A stretch of DNA of 52,657 nucleotides. Origin: Bacteroidota bacterium (lineage in GTDB: Bacteria > Bacteroidota > Bacteroidia > Bacteroidales > UBA932). Below are positions 37,588-47,735 of the stretch, piece by piece. The stretch covers positions 1-52,657 of the forward strand of contig JAKQLB010000259.1 of the NCBI GenBank assembly GCA_029567375.1, read 5' to 3'. The notes beneath the pieces are model-generated. The model did not search any database. It was given only the letters and a program-made list of their open reading frames with translations, and had not been told where the DNA came from. The stretch's first letter is position 1. Each line of letters starts with the position of its first letter. Position numbers and translations under genes: made by a program.

Positions 37588-38772
37588 TTAGAAATACCAG
37601 GGGTGTTTTACTATTGACACCAGGCCGGGAACCTCATCTGCCTTGTTAATGACACGCCTTGCACGTACCAGAGTTCCGTCATAGAAATCATCTGCATCGG
37701 GCATTAGAGAGTTGGTCTGGACATTGGTGGCTGCATGAATAAATCTGCCCTCTCCGAGGTAGATTCCGACATGGGTTATCCTTTCGCTTCTCTCTTCGGT
37801 AGCTTTACGGCCGAAGAAGAGCAAGTCACCGGGCTGCAGATCACCCGGGAAATTCTCGACATTTACATCATCACCTACTTTTGCCTGTTGGCTGGCATCC
37901 CTGCGGGTAATCACTCCGTTGAGGAAAAGAACGGTTTTGACAAAACCGCTGCAGTCCATAGCTTTGATGGAGGTGCCTGCCCATAGATAGGGGAATCCGA
38001 GGAAGGCCTCGCCTGTGGCAATAATATTTTCTGCGGTAGGTTTACGTGAGGCAATCCAATTGTTGAAGGATGTAGCGTCCTTTTTGGGTACAAAGGCAAT
38101 TTTACCATCGGGAATTCTTACCTTGAAATAGCTCCCTTGCTCTCCGACTTTCTCCACGATATTGCCCCATACTCCGTCGCTTACCACTTGTGAGGTGAGG
38201 TCTGCCTTTTCACGGAAGAGAGTGTAATAAGTGGTTATGATCAGACGGTTAGATGCCTTCCAGGCGTTGAGCTCCTGCTCGTCCATCCTCTGTACGCTGC
38301 CGACAGTAACCCAGGCGTGGTAGCCTTCGGGAGTGACGATCCTGTACCAGTAACTGCGTTTCTCAAGCAATTGTACCGGTGTGCCCATCAGTAGCTGCGT
38401 AGCCATTTCCGAAGAGTAGTTAGCCTCATATCTGACATTGGCCACCGAGTGTGAGACTACTGCCCAGATCTTGTCTCCAAATTCAGGGTCGGGAAGCACG
38501 ATCATACTGTCCAGCACATTGAGACCTTTCTCCGAAAGAGCTGCCAGTAGTGCATCTTTAGCCTCCTGCTCTGTAGTGGAGCCATAGAGGACTTTTCGGC
38601 CATCAACATCTTTTAGTATCGGTTCATAACACTTATCCCTGCGGTCAGGAGCAAATTGTGCTTTAATTTCATTGGAAATGGAATCAAACTGCTCTTGGAA
38701 AGAGTCTGCGGGGGATCCACAGGATTGGATCATCATTAAGGCTGAGATAGCCGGAATCAGGAGTCGTTTCAT
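37588..38772 (-). CDS. NlpC/P60 lipoprotein, murein peptidase (YkfC-like)
   Basis: Periplasm-facing cysteine peptidase cutting muropeptides. The start at ATG 38772 (MKRLLIPAISALMMIQSCGS) gives a lipobox with Cys18. After an N-terminal region come two SH3-like domains (~100-165 and ~175-235) and the NlpC/P60 domain with Cys274 (AMDCSGFVKT), His334 (THVGIYLG) and His346 (FIHAATN). It lies 28 bp upstream of the Tat-exported epimerase on the same strand, the pairing expected for L-Ala-gamma-D-Glu release and epimerisation in murein recycling. If the epimerase is dead the pathway would be incomplete. Confidence 0.93.
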   Translation of the reverse strand: MKRLLIPAISALMMIQSCGSPADSFQEQFDSISNEIKAQFAPDRRDKCYEPILKDVDGRKVLYGSTTEQEAKDALLAALSEKGLNVLDSMIVLPDPEFGDKIWAVVSHSVANVRYEANYSSEMATQLLMGTPVQLLEKRSYWYRIVTPEGYHAWVTVGSVQRMDEQELNAWKASNRLIITTYYTLFREKADLTSQVVSDGVWGNIVEKVGEQGSYFKVRIPDGKIAFVPKKDATSFNNWIASRKPTAENIIATGEAFLGFPYLWAGTSIKAMDCSGFVKTVLFLNGVITRRDASQQAKVGDDVNVENFPGDLQPGDLLFFGRKATEERSERITHVGIYLGEGRFIHAATNVQTNSLMPDADDFYDGTLVRARRVINKADEVPGLVSIVKHPWYF

Positions 38773-38845
38773 TCTGTTTAAAAATATTAGTTTAAATTTC
38801 AAAAATACTCTTTTTCTTATCTTTGTGCAAGAATAGGTCGCAAAA

Positions 38846-39766
38846 ATGAAAAAAAGATACAACTCTTTTGTCGGATACTATAAGAACCAATACGGTAGCA
38901 GACTGCAGAAAATAGTTATAGATGCAGGGTTTACCTGTCCAAACCGTGACGGATCCATTGCCTTTGGAGGGTGTACCTATTGCGACAATAATGCTTTCCA
39001 CCCCTCATACAGCACTCCGGACAAGAGCATAATGCAGCAGATGGAGGAGGGAATGGAATTTCACCGCCGCAGATATCGCAGAGCTACCGGTTATATTGCA
39101 TACTTCCAGCCTTACTCTAATACATACGCACCGCTTGACCGCCTCAAAGAGCTATATACGGAGGCTCTTTCGCATCCCGATGTGGTAGGGATAGCGATAG
39201 GGACCCGCCCGGATTGCATAGATGAGGAAAAGCTTGACTATCTTGCTGAACTTTCGCGAGAACATATAGTTATGGTGGAATATGGTATCGAATCCTGTTT
39301 TGATGTTACTCTGGAACGCATCAATCGTGGCCATACGTTCCAACAGGCTGCCCATGCCGTCAAGATGACTGCCGAGCGCGGACTCGACGTCTGTGCGCAT
39401 TTTATCCTGGGACTACCGGGTGAGAGTCGCGACATGATGCTCGAGAGTGCCTCAGTGATTAATTCGCTGCCATTGACTTCACTTAAATTTCACCAGTTGC
39501 AGCTCATAAAGGGAACTCGTATGGAACGGGAATTCGAGGCTCATCCGGAAGATTTCGTCACCTTTGCCCTGGAGGATTACCTCGATTTTTTTGTGGATAT
39601 TCTCGAACGTCTGCGACCGGAAATATGTATCGAAAGATTCGCAGGGGAAGTACCACCAAGGTTTGTAAAGTCAACTCCTTGGGGCCTCATTCGCAACGTA
39701 GAACTGCTTCGATTGCTCGAAAAAAGGCTCGAAGAGCGCGATAGTTGGCAAGGCAAATTGCTCTGA
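38846..39766 (+). CDS. Radical SAM protein, YhcC/TIGR01212 family
   Basis: 306-residue protein with the family-specific cluster-binding spacing: Cys31, Cys43, Cys46 in CPNRDGSIAFGGCTYC, i.e. C-x11-C-x2-C rather than the classical CxxxCxxC. GIAIGTRPDC, VEYGIESC and HFILGLPGES belong to the SAM barrel. The biochemical role of YhcC proteins is not established as far as I know. It starts at ATG 38846, 74 bp from the divergent NlpC gene; TATCTTTG at 38818-38825 could be its -7 element. It may be read into guaB, which also has its own promoter. Confidence 0.92.
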   Translation: MKKRYNSFVGYYKNQYGSRLQKIVIDAGFTCPNRDGSIAFGGCTYCDNNAFHPSYSTPDKSIMQQMEEGMEFHRRRYRRATGYIAYFQPYSNTYAPLDRLKELYTEALSHPDVVGIAIGTRPDCIDEEKLDYLAELSREHIVMVEYGIESCFDVTLERINRGHTFQQAAHAVKMTAERGLDVCAHFILGLPGESRDMMLESASVINSLPLTSLKFHQLQLIKGTRMEREFEAHPEDFVTFALEDYLDFFVDILERLRPEICIERFAGEVPPRFVKSTPWGLIRNVELLRLLEKRLEERDSWQGKLL

Positions 39767-39787
39767 AACGAACTTTTGCTATATTTG
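39757..39787 (+). promoter_or_regulatory. Promoter of guaB operon
   Basis: ATTG (39757-39760), 19-bp spacer, TATATTTG (39780-39787), one mismatch to the Bacteroidetes consensus, 28 bp before the guaB start and overlapping the end of the radical SAM gene. Confidence 0.65.
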
Positions 39788-39814
39788 TAGATTATAATCG
39801 AAAATAATTGCGAT

Positions 39815-41284
39815 ATGGAACAGTTTTCCGATACGATCATAATGGAAGGATTGGCTTACGATGATGTATTGTTGATCCCTGCCGAGTCCGGTGTATTGCC
39901 CAGGGAAGTTGATATTACCACTCATTTTTCGAGAGAGATACCTCTCCACATCCCTATAGTTTCCGCTGCGATGGATACCGTTACCGATGCAAATATGGCC
40001 ATCGCCATAGCACGCGAAGGTGGTATCGGAGTTATCCACAAAAATATGCCCATCGAACAGCAGATGGAGCATGTTCGTAAGGTCAAACGTGCTGAGAATG
40101 CCATGATATATGATCCCATTACTATCAAATATGATGCTCTGGTGGGTGATGCACTTCAGCTGATGGCTGAAAACCGCATAGGAGGCATTCCGGTGGTAGA
40201 TGACCAGAATTATCTTATCGGTATCGTTACTAATAGGGACCTCCGTTTTCAGGAGAACTATAAGACCCCCATCTCCGAGGTGATGACCTCTGAGAACCTA
40301 ATTACAGCGGGTCCGGCAATCGATATTCCCCAGGCTACCGAGATGCTCAGTAAATACCGCATAGAAAAGCTACCCGTGGTTGATGAGAACAACCGACTGG
40401 TAGGTTTGATTACATATCGCGACATAATGAAGATCAAGAAGAATCCTACCGCCAGCAAAGATTCCCGCGGACGTTTGCTCGCAGTGGCCGCCGTGGGCAT
40501 CAACAGCCACAGCTTGGAAGATGTGGAGAAGCTCGTATCTGTGGATATAGACGCGGTAGTGCTCGATACGGCGCACGGACACTCTCTGTTTGTGTTACAG
40601 ACCATCAAAAAGATCCGCGAGGCTTTCCCGCATCTGCAGATAGTAGCCGGCAACATTGCTACCGCCGAAGCCGCGTTAGCTCTTAAGGAGTGCGGAGTTG
40701 ATGGTGTCAAGGTGGGCATCGGCCCCGGTTCCATCTGTACCACCCGCATTATCGCCGGTATCGGAGTACCTCAGTTTACAGCAGTGATGAATACTGCAAA
40801 GGCTCTTAAAGGAAGTGGTATCCCGATTATTGCGGATGGTGGTATTCGCTACTCAGGAGATATCGTTAAGGCACTTGCTGCCGGTGCAAACACCATTATG
40901 GCAGGGTCGCTTTTTGCAGGAGTAGAAGAGTCTCCCGGAGAGGCAATTATTCTCAATGGTCGCAAGTTTAAATCCTATCGCGGCATGGGTTCGCTCGAGG
41001 CAATGCAAAAGGGCTCCAAGGATAGATATTTTCAGGATATGGAAGAAGACATCAAGAAGCTCGTGCCTGAAGGAATTGTGGCTCAGGTACCTTATAAGGG
41101 TACTCTCGCAGAGGTTATATTTCAGTTGATCGGAGGTTTGAGAGCAGGTATGGGCTACTGTGGTGCAGCAGATCTCGCAGCTCTTCGCAAAGCTAAATTT
41201 GTCAAGATCACGCATGCAGGAATGGTAGAAAGCCATCCTCATGATGTTACTATCACCCGTGAATCCCCTAACTACTCAAGATAG
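39815..41284 (+). CDS. guaB: IMP dehydrogenase
   Basis: Oxidises IMP to XMP with NAD, the committed step to GMP. The 489-residue protein is a TIM barrel with the catalytic Cys308 in [10 protein letters not shown], two CBS domains inserted at ~100-205, the [11 protein letters not shown] phosphate-binding loop and the mobile-flap region ([10 protein letters not shown]). Full length. It heads an operon with two peptidyl-prolyl isomerase genes and the OstA-like gene, an arrangement I know from other Bacteroidales. Confidence 0.97.
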   Translation: MEQFSDTIIMEGLAYDDVLLIPAESGVLPREVDITTHFSREIPLHIPIVSAAMDTVTDANMAIAIAREGGIGVIHKNMPIEQQMEHVRKVKRAENAMIYDPITIKYDALVGDALQLMAENRIGGIPVVDDQNYLIGIVTNRDLRFQENYKTPISEVMTSENLITAGPAIDIPQATEMLSKYRIEKLPVVDENNRLVGLITYRDIMKIKKNPTASKDSRGRLLAVAAVGINSHSLEDVEKLVSVDIDAVVLDTAHGHSLFVLQTIKKIREAFPHLQIVAGNIATAEAALALKECGVDGVKVGIGPGSICTTRIIAGIGVPQFTAVMNTAKALKGSGIPIIADGGIRYSGDIVKALAAGANTIMAGSLFAGVEESPGEAIILNGRKFKSYRGMGSLEAMQKGSKDRYFQDMEEDIKKLVPEGIVAQVPYKGTLAEVIFQLIGGLRAGMGYCGAADLAALRKAKFVKITHAGMVESHPHDVTITRESPNYSR

Positions 41285-41290
41285 ACTGCT

Positions 41291-42145
41291 ATGCGGAAAA
41301 TACTTTTGATAATAATAACGATGCTGTTGGTCGCCGGATGCTCTTTTATCGAAAAAAGAGGCAGGAGCCTTCAGGATCGCAGGGTTGCGAGAATAGGGCA
41401 TGAGGTGCTCTACGAGAGTGATATTGTGCGCATGATGCCGGATGGTGTCTCATCTGCGGATAGTGCAGCGATGGTTAGTCGCTACATAAATACCTGGGCT
41501 TTGGATCGCTTGCTGCTGCTCAAAGCAGAGGAGCAACTCTCTAAAGCTGAGCGCGATGTCACTGCTGAAGTGGAAGAGTTTCGTAGCACTTTGCTCGGTT
41601 TCAGATTTGAAAAGCGCTGGGTTGAGGAGAGGCTTGACACAACAGTGACTCTCGAAGAGGCGCGTTTATATTATGAGGAGCACCCCTCGAGTAGCATTTT
41701 CCCTTATCCGTTGGTTAAGGCGCGTGTTATCAGAATTTCCACCGGGTCACCCTACTATGAAACCATTAAAAGTGCATATACCGTCACTTTGGAGCAGGAT
41801 GTAGCAGAACTCAGGGAGTTATGTTATTCCTCTGCAGAGCGCTATGCCGATTTCGGAGGGGAGTGGATACCACTTTCTCAACTTGCAAAGGAGCTTGGTA
41901 TCGATATCGAGACCTGCACCAGGGAAGTTCTTCCCAGAAGAAGTAGCGAGATGAAGTTTAACGATTCCAATTATTTGATTTTTATAGAAGAAAAAGTGGA
42001 TGCAGGAGTCGTATCGCCCTTTGAATATAATGTGGCGAGGATACGCGAAACTATTCTTGGCAAACGAAAACAAGAGCTTTTGACAAAATTGGAACAAGAC
42101 TTGCTTGAAGATGCCCATATCAACGGAACGCTAAAAATTTATTGA
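41291..42145 (+). CDS. Lipoprotein related to peptidyl-prolyl isomerase / SurA N-domain
   Basis: Starts at ATG 41291, 6 bp after guaB, with a lipobox VAGC (MRKILLIIITMLLVAGCSF), so it is a membrane-anchored periplasmic protein. Residues ~28-110 (VARIGHEVLYESDIVRM...SRYINTWALDRLLLLKAEEQL) resemble the helical chaperone domain of SurA-like proteins. A canonical parvulin active site is not evident, so it may be a chaperone without isomerase activity. It lies between guaB and a two-domain PPIase in an outer-membrane biogenesis operon. Confidence 0.8.
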   Translation: MRKILLIIITMLLVAGCSFIEKRGRSLQDRRVARIGHEVLYESDIVRMMPDGVSSADSAAMVSRYINTWALDRLLLLKAEEQLSKAERDVTAEVEEFRSTLLGFRFEKRWVEERLDTTVTLEEARLYYEEHPSSSIFPYPLVKARVIRISTGSPYYETIKSAYTVTLEQDVAELRELCYSSAERYADFGGEWIPLSQLAKELGIDIETCTREVLPRRSSEMKFNDSNYLIFIEEKVDAGVVSPFEYNVARIRETILGKRKQELLTKLEQDLLEDAHINGTLKIY

Positions 42146-42150
42146 AAAAT

Positions 42151-43518
42151 ATGAAACATACCTTTGTTGCCACTGCACTCTTTTTAATTCTTTCCATCTT
42201 TGGGACGGAGATCCTAGCTCAGCGTTATCAGGAAGGATTGATCGACAAGACTATTGTGCTCATCGGCAATGATATGATAATGCTCTCGGACCTGGAAAAT
42301 GAGGTGCAGATGATGAGTGCGAGGGGCTTTGCTGCAGACCGCAACGCTCGTTGCCAGATACTTGAGGAGATGCTTGTCTCCAAACTTTTTCTCAATCAGG
42401 CGAGAATAGACTCCTTGGAAGTCAATGAGGCTAATGTCGAGAGTGCACTTAACCAGCGAATCAACGAAGTGATGACACAGCTCGGCGGTGAAAAACAGAT
42501 GGAGGAATACTTCAACAAGCCCCTCTATAAACTTCGCCAGGAGTGGAAAGAGATGCTTACTGAACAGTCGCTAATCCAAGATATGCAGCGCAAGGTAGCA
42601 AGCAATATACCGAACCTTACGCCTTCTGACATAGAGAAATACTGCAAAGAAACCCCCGAAGAGGATCTTCCCATCGTATCCACACAATATCGCATCCGTC
42701 AGATAGTGCTTTACCCGGACAAAGAGGCTGCAGAGCTTGAAGTAAAAGAGAGACTTCTGGGACTAAGGGAGAGAATAGTTGCCGGTGAAAGGTTTTCCAC
42801 GCTTGCACGTATGTACTCGCAGGACCCGGGTAGTTATGCCAAGGGAGGAGAACTGGGTATGGCCTCCAAATCTATCTTCTGGCCTGCGTTTTCCGATGCG
42901 GCAATGTCACTCAAGGTGGGGCAGGTGTCTCAGATAGTGGAGACTCCTGACGGCTTTCACCTAATTGAGCTTATTGCGAGAGAAGGTGATATGTTCAATG
43001 CACGCCATATCCTGATAAAACCGCATTATACTACAGAGGATCGCATTAAAGCATTTGACCGCTTGGACACACTCAGAACCAGGATTATGGGTGACTCAAT
43101 TTCGTTTTTCAATGCGGCAAGATACTTCTCTGAAGATCGTAAAACTGCCACTAATGGTGGTCTTCTTGCAGACGAATATACCGGATCCTCATATTTCGAG
43201 AAGGATCAGCTTAAGCCGGCCGACTATAATATACTCAAGGATATGCAGGAAGGTGATATTTCTGAACCTTTCGAGTCTCTTGACAACGAGGGTCGCAGCG
43301 GCAATACCATCTATAAGATCATAATGCTCGAAAAGATTATTCCTTCGCATGTGGCCGATTACAAGACAGACTTCAATGTCTTGCTTGATGATGCCAACAT
43401 GAAGAATTCCAATGCGGCTATCGATACATTCATTTCTGAAAAACAGAAGAGCACCTATATAGTGATAGATCCTCTCTTCAAGGAGTGTAACTTCATGAGG
43501 GAAGGTTGGGTGAAGTAG
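42151..43518 (+). CDS. SurA-like periplasmic peptidyl-prolyl isomerase
   Basis: Folding factor for outer-membrane proteins. The start at ATG 42151 (MKHTFVATALFLILSIFGTEILAQ) gives a signal peptide; a TTG nine bases upstream in frame overlaps the previous stop and is unlikely. The N-terminal SurA domain (~28-160) is followed by a rotamase domain (~170-275; RIRQIVLYPDKEAAELE, FSTLARMYSQDPGSYAKGGELGM, GQVSQIVETPDGFHLIEL) and a second, diverged one (~280-390; NARHILIKPHYT, ATNGGLLADEYTG). 455 residues. It follows the lipoprotein gene by 5 bp and precedes ostA by 3 bp. Confidence 0.92.
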   Translation: MKHTFVATALFLILSIFGTEILAQRYQEGLIDKTIVLIGNDMIMLSDLENEVQMMSARGFAADRNARCQILEEMLVSKLFLNQARIDSLEVNEANVESALNQRINEVMTQLGGEKQMEEYFNKPLYKLRQEWKEMLTEQSLIQDMQRKVASNIPNLTPSDIEKYCKETPEEDLPIVSTQYRIRQIVLYPDKEAAELEVKERLLGLRERIVAGERFSTLARMYSQDPGSYAKGGELGMASKSIFWPAFSDAAMSLKVGQVSQIVETPDGFHLIELIAREGDMFNARHILIKPHYTTEDRIKAFDRLDTLRTRIMGDSISFFNAARYFSEDRKTATNGGLLADEYTGSSYFEKDQLKPADYNILKDMQEGDISEPFESLDNEGRSGNTIYKIIMLEKIIPSHVADYKTDFNVLLDDANMKNSNAAIDTFISEKQKSTYIVIDPLFKECNFMREGWVK

Positions 43519-43521
43519 TCT

Positions 43522-46155
43522 ATGAATTTTATCAGGAAAGCGCTCTATATAACCGTATTTGTACTCTGTGCACTACCTTTGACAGCGCAGGACAATCTCT
43601 CGGAAGATGATATTTTTCGTCTTGTGGATGCCGCTTCTGTCCGGCAGTTCGAGGAGTTTGGAATAAACTATCGTCAGGTGCTGGGGGATCCGGCCCGTTT
43701 TCTTCACAATAATACTTTTTTATTGTGTGACTCTGCGATTTGGAATGTTACCGCTAAAGTTGTCGAAGCTTTTGGAAATGTAAGAATAGTACAGGACGGC
43801 ACGATGCTTTCCAGCGAATCTGCCATTTATCTCATTGATCAGAATGTCGTACGTTTCAATGGTCCACTTGTGGAACTTGTAGATAAAGAGGGTAATACAC
43901 TTCGTTCCAACCGGATGGCCTACAATACCAAGGACAGTGTCGCCACTTATGAGACAGGCGGTGCCATGAAGAATAGGGAAGGGTCGGTTATAGAGAGTCG
44001 CGTTGGTATATACGACTCTAAAATAAATACCTTTATATTTGACGAGGAGGTGGAGGTATATACTGACACCATCTTTATGAAATCCACCACAATGCGCTAT
44101 CTGACGGATGAGAAGAAGATCTATTTTGGTCATAATACTTATACATGGAGGGGTGACGGTTTCATAAAATCCGACGCAGGATGGTATGATAATGCCGAAG
44201 GCATCATTCATTTTGCATCGGATGTCTATATGAATAATGAAGATTATGAAGCGTGGTGTGACGAAGTCTATTACCACAGGGAAACGGGTCGTACGGAGAT
44301 GTACAACAATATCCAAATTTTGAACGAAAAGGAGTACACGACCCTTCTCGGCAACAAACTGATCTATACCAGTGATACAGTTGCCACCGTCACCGACCAT
44401 CCTGCCATCGCATATTATGGTGAGAATGAAAACAACATTGTAGACAGTTTGTTTTTTGGAGCTGATACTCTTCATTTTTATACGATAAAGCGCAATTATA
44501 TTCCGAAGGAGACAATAGACAAGGCTACAAAGAGAAAAAAGGACATTCTTTTTGATGCATTGACTGAACTCCGCAACAAACAAGCTGAAGTACGTGCTCA
44601 GGAGGCGGAAAAAAAGATGCGTGAAATGGGAAAACTACCGCCGGATATTCCCAAGCAAGATTCTACCGCCGTTTCTCCTATACTTGATTCACTTGGACAA
44701 TCCTCTCAAGACTCTCTGGCAATTCAGGCGGACAGCACAGCAGCCTTAGTAGCTCAGGATACACTTTTTGCGCGGAAAGCACTTCAAGATATTGCTCAGG
44801 ACAGCACTCTGGCCCAGACTCCGAAGCTGCTGTCCGAACTACCTGACAGCACCATGGATCAGACATCGAAATCGTTGTCCGAACAGTCCGATAGCACTAT
44901 GCTTCAGACACAAGAAGCACTGATAGAACCTCCGGACAGTACCGCACTCAAACACATGGTTGCATACCGTAATGTAAGAGTCTGGAGATCTGACTTGCAG
45001 ATGCGCTGTGACTCGCTTTTCTTCTCGGAGCTTGATTCGATAGCGCAACTATTCGGTCGGCCTATACTCTGGAACAAGATTAAAAACCAGCTCACTTCCG
45101 ATGAAATGCAGATGATGGTCAAGGATGGCAACCTTTATAGAGGTAGTATGCTCAATAATGCGATGATTACTACACAAGAGGATACGCTACATTACAATCA
45201 GATCAAGAGTACAGAAATGATGGGTTTCTTTAGAGAAAACCAACTCTACCGGTATGATGCCCTCGGAGGTGTTTATGCTATTTTTTATGTGGTGGAAGAA
45301 GAGACCATCACTACTATCAATGTCAAGGAGGCGGAATCTATGACTGCGGTTATCAGAGACGGCAATGCCGAAAGATTAATATACCTTACACAGATTAGCA
45401 GCGATGCCTTCCCCATAGGTGATCTTGTACCGGAAAAGCAGCGCCTCAAAGGCTTCGAATGGAGAGGAGAGGAGCGGCCAGTCGACCGCTTCGATATTAC
45501 CTCGCAACCGATATATATGTCGCACAGGGATAGGTATGTGCATATCACCAGACCGGATTATATCTACTCCGACAGATATTATGACGACCATATGACCAAG
45601 GTTATTACCGATATCAATACTCGTGCAGAGCGAGAAAGGCAACGCCAGCTCAATCTTGCCAAAGAAGAGGCCCGTAGGGAACTTGACTCGCTTAACGCTG
45701 AAACTCTGTTACGTGACTCCCTGTTACTTGATACACTCCCTCTTGAGCATTCCTTGCGCGATACTCCACTCAGCACTCAGTACTCAGAACCCAATACTCA
45801 TCACCCTAATTCCACTCTGATTCGCGAAATGGAGATTACAGAAGTGGTTCCTGTGACAGATAGTGCGCAGGCAGAGATTTCCGTTCAAAAGGAAGATAGT
45901 CTGCAAGTAGATGTGAAGGAATCGGCTTCTCCATTACATGATACTCTATCATTTAAAACTCAGATTTCAGAGCTCAAAGCTCCACTCCTCAATACTACTC
46001 AGTATTCAGATAAAGCCATCGCTCGTGCAGAACGGAAAGCTCTCCGCAAGGCCAAGTGGCAAGAACGCATTCTTAAGTGGAAGCAACGTCGTCAGGAACG
46101 TCGTGAAGCAGCTGAACTTCGTCGAGCTCTTCGAAAGGCGAAAGTGAAGAAATAA
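43522..46155 (+). CDS. OstA/LptD-N-like envelope protein with repeat-rich linkers
   Basis: 877-residue exported protein (signal MNFIRKALYITVFVLCALPLTAQ). Residues ~60-330 consist of repeated beta segments (AFGNVRIVQDGTMLSSES, IYFGHNTYTW, IHFASDVYMNNEDYEA) typical of the OstA/LptA-like jellyroll, and a further part at ~475-700 continues it. In between (~370-470) is a low-complexity linker with DST-containing units of about 17-20 residues (DSTLAQTPKLLSELP, DSTMDQTSKSLSEQS, DSTMLQTQEALIEPP). The C-terminus is a basic coiled region (KALRKAKWQERILKWKQRRQ). The 3' part contains two heptanucleotide arrays (45761-45816, 45955-46010) that encode Ser/Thr/Pro-rich linkers. A role in LPS transport is likely; the LptD barrel is absent. 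Confidence 0.88.
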   Translation: MNFIRKALYITVFVLCALPLTAQDNLSEDDIFRLVDAASVRQFEEFGINYRQVLGDPARFLHNNTFLLCDSAIWNVTAKVVEAFGNVRIVQDGTMLSSESAIYLIDQNVVRFNGPLVELVDKEGNTLRSNRMAYNTKDSVATYETGGAMKNREGSVIESRVGIYDSKINTFIFDEEVEVYTDTIFMKSTTMRYLTDEKKIYFGHNTYTWRGDGFIKSDAGWYDNAEGIIHFASDVYMNNEDYEAWCDEVYYHRETGRTEMYNNIQILNEKEYTTLLGNKLIYTSDTVATVTDHPAIAYYGENENNIVDSLFFGADTLHFYTIKRNYIPKETIDKATKRKKDILFDALTELRNKQAEVRAQEAEKKMREMGKLPPDIPKQDSTAVSPILDSLGQSSQDSLAIQADSTAALVAQDTLFARKALQDIAQDSTLAQTPKLLSELPDSTMDQTSKSLSEQSDSTMLQTQEALIEPPDSTALKHMVAYRNVRVWRSDLQMRCDSLFFSELDSIAQLFGRPILWNKIKNQLTSDEMQMMVKDGNLYRGSMLNNAMITTQEDTLHYNQIKSTEMMGFFRENQLYRYDALGGVYAIFYVVEEETITTINVKEAESMTAVIRDGNAERLIYLTQISSDAFPIGDLVPEKQRLKGFEWRGEERPVDRFDITSQPIYMSHRDRYVHITRPDYIYSDRYYDDHMTKVITDINTRAERERQRQLNLAKEEARRELDSLNAETLLRDSLLLDTLPLEHSLRDTPLSTQYSEPNTHHPNSTLIREMEITEVVPVTDSAQAEISVQKEDSLQVDVKESASPLHDTLSFKTQISELKAPLLNTTQYSDKAIARAERKALRKAKWQERILKWKQRRQERREAAELRRALRKAKVKK
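45761..45816 (+). repeat. Heptanucleotide array inside the OstA-like gene
   Basis: Units ATACTCC, ACTCAGC, ACTCAGT, ACTCAGA, ACCCAAT, ACTCATC, ACCCTAA, TTCCACT: the same type as the intergenic arrays, but translated (TPLSTQYSEPNTHHPNSTL). Confidence 0.75.
45955..46010 (+). repeat. Second heptanucleotide array inside the OstA-like gene
   Basis: Units AAAACTC, AGATTTC, AGAGCTC, AAAGCTC, CACTCCT, CAATACT, ACTCAGT, ATTCAGA. It includes ACTCAGT as in the first array and is translated as KTQISELKAPLLNTTQYSD. Confidence 0.65.
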
Positions 46156-46170
46156 GATTGCTAATTTGAT

Positions 46171-46208
46171 AACAATAAAGGGTGACCAATCGGCCACCCT
46201 TTATTGTT
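46171..46208. terminator. Bidirectional terminator between ostA and susD
   Basis: AACAATAAAGGGTG (46171-46184) and CACCCTTTATTGTT (46195-46208) are perfect 14-bp complements between convergent genes. Confidence 0.85.
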
Positions 46209-46224
46209 AGAAGTGCTACAAAAA

Positions 46225-47700
46225 TTAATCTTTGTAGCCGGGGTTCTGCTGGAGCTCGGGATAAAGGAGTCTCTCGGTGTGTGAAATCGGGAGAACCACT
46301 TTCTCATAATCCCAACTGAAGGACTGCTTGTAACCACTACCTACAGCATACTCGTGAGGGTCGCTGGGATCTCTGGTTATGGTACCGCCACGACGCATAA
46401 CGTCGAAGAAACGGTGCCCTTCTCCTATAAACTCTTTCTGACGCTCCAACTGGATCAGATCGAGAGTTGCGGTAACGTTGGAGGCTGTAGGATCAGCTCT
46501 CTTGCGTATCCTGTTGAGGTAGTTATTGGCATCTGATGCCTTGTTTGTTTCCAGAGCGGCCTCAGCTGCGATAAGATAAGCCTCAGTGATACGCATCACA
46601 CGGGGATTGTTACGACGGAATGTGTAAACTCTGTCCTTATTGCCGATAAATTTCCTAAGCCAGTAATCACCGCTCTGACGAGCTCCTGTTACAGGGTCGT
46701 CGAAAGCAATCATTTGGCCACGCACGTCGTTGGGAGTATCCTTAAATAGATTTCTCCATTTACGTGTAGGAATTACTGATCCACCTGCATTCTTGTCATC
46801 AAACCACATATTGTGATAGATTGTATAGAAACCACCGTCAGGGTCGATATCGCTATCTACAGTCACGAGAAGTTCAAGTACGCTCTCATCATGGCCCTCC
46901 CTGCCCCAGTAATCGAGATACTCTTCGTAGGTGGCAAGCTTGTAGGGAGAATTATTGATAACTTCGGTAGCGCAGGTATATGCATTTGCATATTCACCTT
47001 TGTAGAGGTGTACCCTTGCCTGGAGGAGTCTTGCTGCCCAATAGTTGAAGTGACCTGTGTTTTTCTGCTTAGAGAGAAGTCCAACTGCAGTCTCGAGATC
47101 TTTCTGTACCAGAGCGTAGGTCTCGGCAACTGTTTTTCTAGGAATCCTGGCCTCTGATGGGGATGCGACAGTTTCGAGGATAACTGCACCTAGCGATGCG
47201 CCTTTATCCTTTAGGTAGGGGTATCCGTAGAGTCTGGCAAGGTCAAAGTAACAGAGAGCCCTTATCGCATGAGCCTGGCCAAGATAGTCATTTCTCTGTG
47301 CAACTTGAGCTGCACCTGATGCAGGGAGAGTCTCGATATTTTCGATGATAGAGTTGGCTCTCATAATCACATTGTAGTAGTTGTTCCAGAAACCGAAATA
47401 GGTATTAGCTTCTGAATCATAGTCAAGACAGTAGAATATATTGCCGGTGCCACTAACCTGTCTGGGATAGATATTATCAGCTCTCATGTCACCCATGTAT
47501 GCCCACCAGGAGCCATACATGGTGTAGTATTTTAATGGTGTGTAAAGACCGTTAACAACAACCCCTGCGTCATAGAGCGTTGCCATAGCAGTCTCAGATA
47601 CGACGGAGTCGGTAGGCATTCTATCGAGGAAACCTTCGCAAGAAGAGAGTCCGAACACCATACCGGCCGCAATTACTATGCTAAAAATAAATTTTTTCAT
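46225..47700 (-). CDS. SusD/RagB-family nutrient-binding lipoprotein
   Basis: Surface glycan- or peptide-binding lipoprotein that caps the SusC barrel. The start at ATG 47700 (MKKFIFSIVIAAGMVFGLSSCEG) gives a lipobox LSSC; a longer frame to 47733 lacks a signal. RagB features are MPTDSVVSE, the TPR-like helical repeats (IRALCYFDLARLYGYPY, YWAARLLQARVHLYKGEYA) and the C-terminal motif LNRIRKRAD...IQLERQKEFIGEGHRFFDVMRRG, ending YPELQQNPGY. 491 residues. It starts 36 bp after the SusC stop, forming a SusCD pair. No enzyme gene next to it shows the substrate. Confidence 0.95.
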   Translation of the reverse strand: MKKFIFSIVIAAGMVFGLSSCEGFLDRMPTDSVVSETAMATLYDAGVVVNGLYTPLKYYTMYGSWWAYMGDMRADNIYPRQVSGTGNIFYCLDYDSEANTYFGFWNNYYNVIMRANSIIENIETLPASGAAQVAQRNDYLGQAHAIRALCYFDLARLYGYPYLKDKGASLGAVILETVASPSEARIPRKTVAETYALVQKDLETAVGLLSKQKNTGHFNYWAARLLQARVHLYKGEYANAYTCATEVINNSPYKLATYEEYLDYWGREGHDESVLELLVTVDSDIDPDGGFYTIYHNMWFDDKNAGGSVIPTRKWRNLFKDTPNDVRGQMIAFDDPVTGARQSGDYWLRKFIGNKDRVYTFRRNNPRVMRITEAYLIAAEAALETNKASDANNYLNRIRKRADPTASNVTATLDLIQLERQKEFIGEGHRFFDVMRRGGTITRDPSDPHEYAVGSGYKQSFSWDYEKVVLPISHTERLLYPELQQNPGYKD

Positions 47701-47735
47701 TTGTACATGTATTAATTTAGGGTTGATTTTCATAA

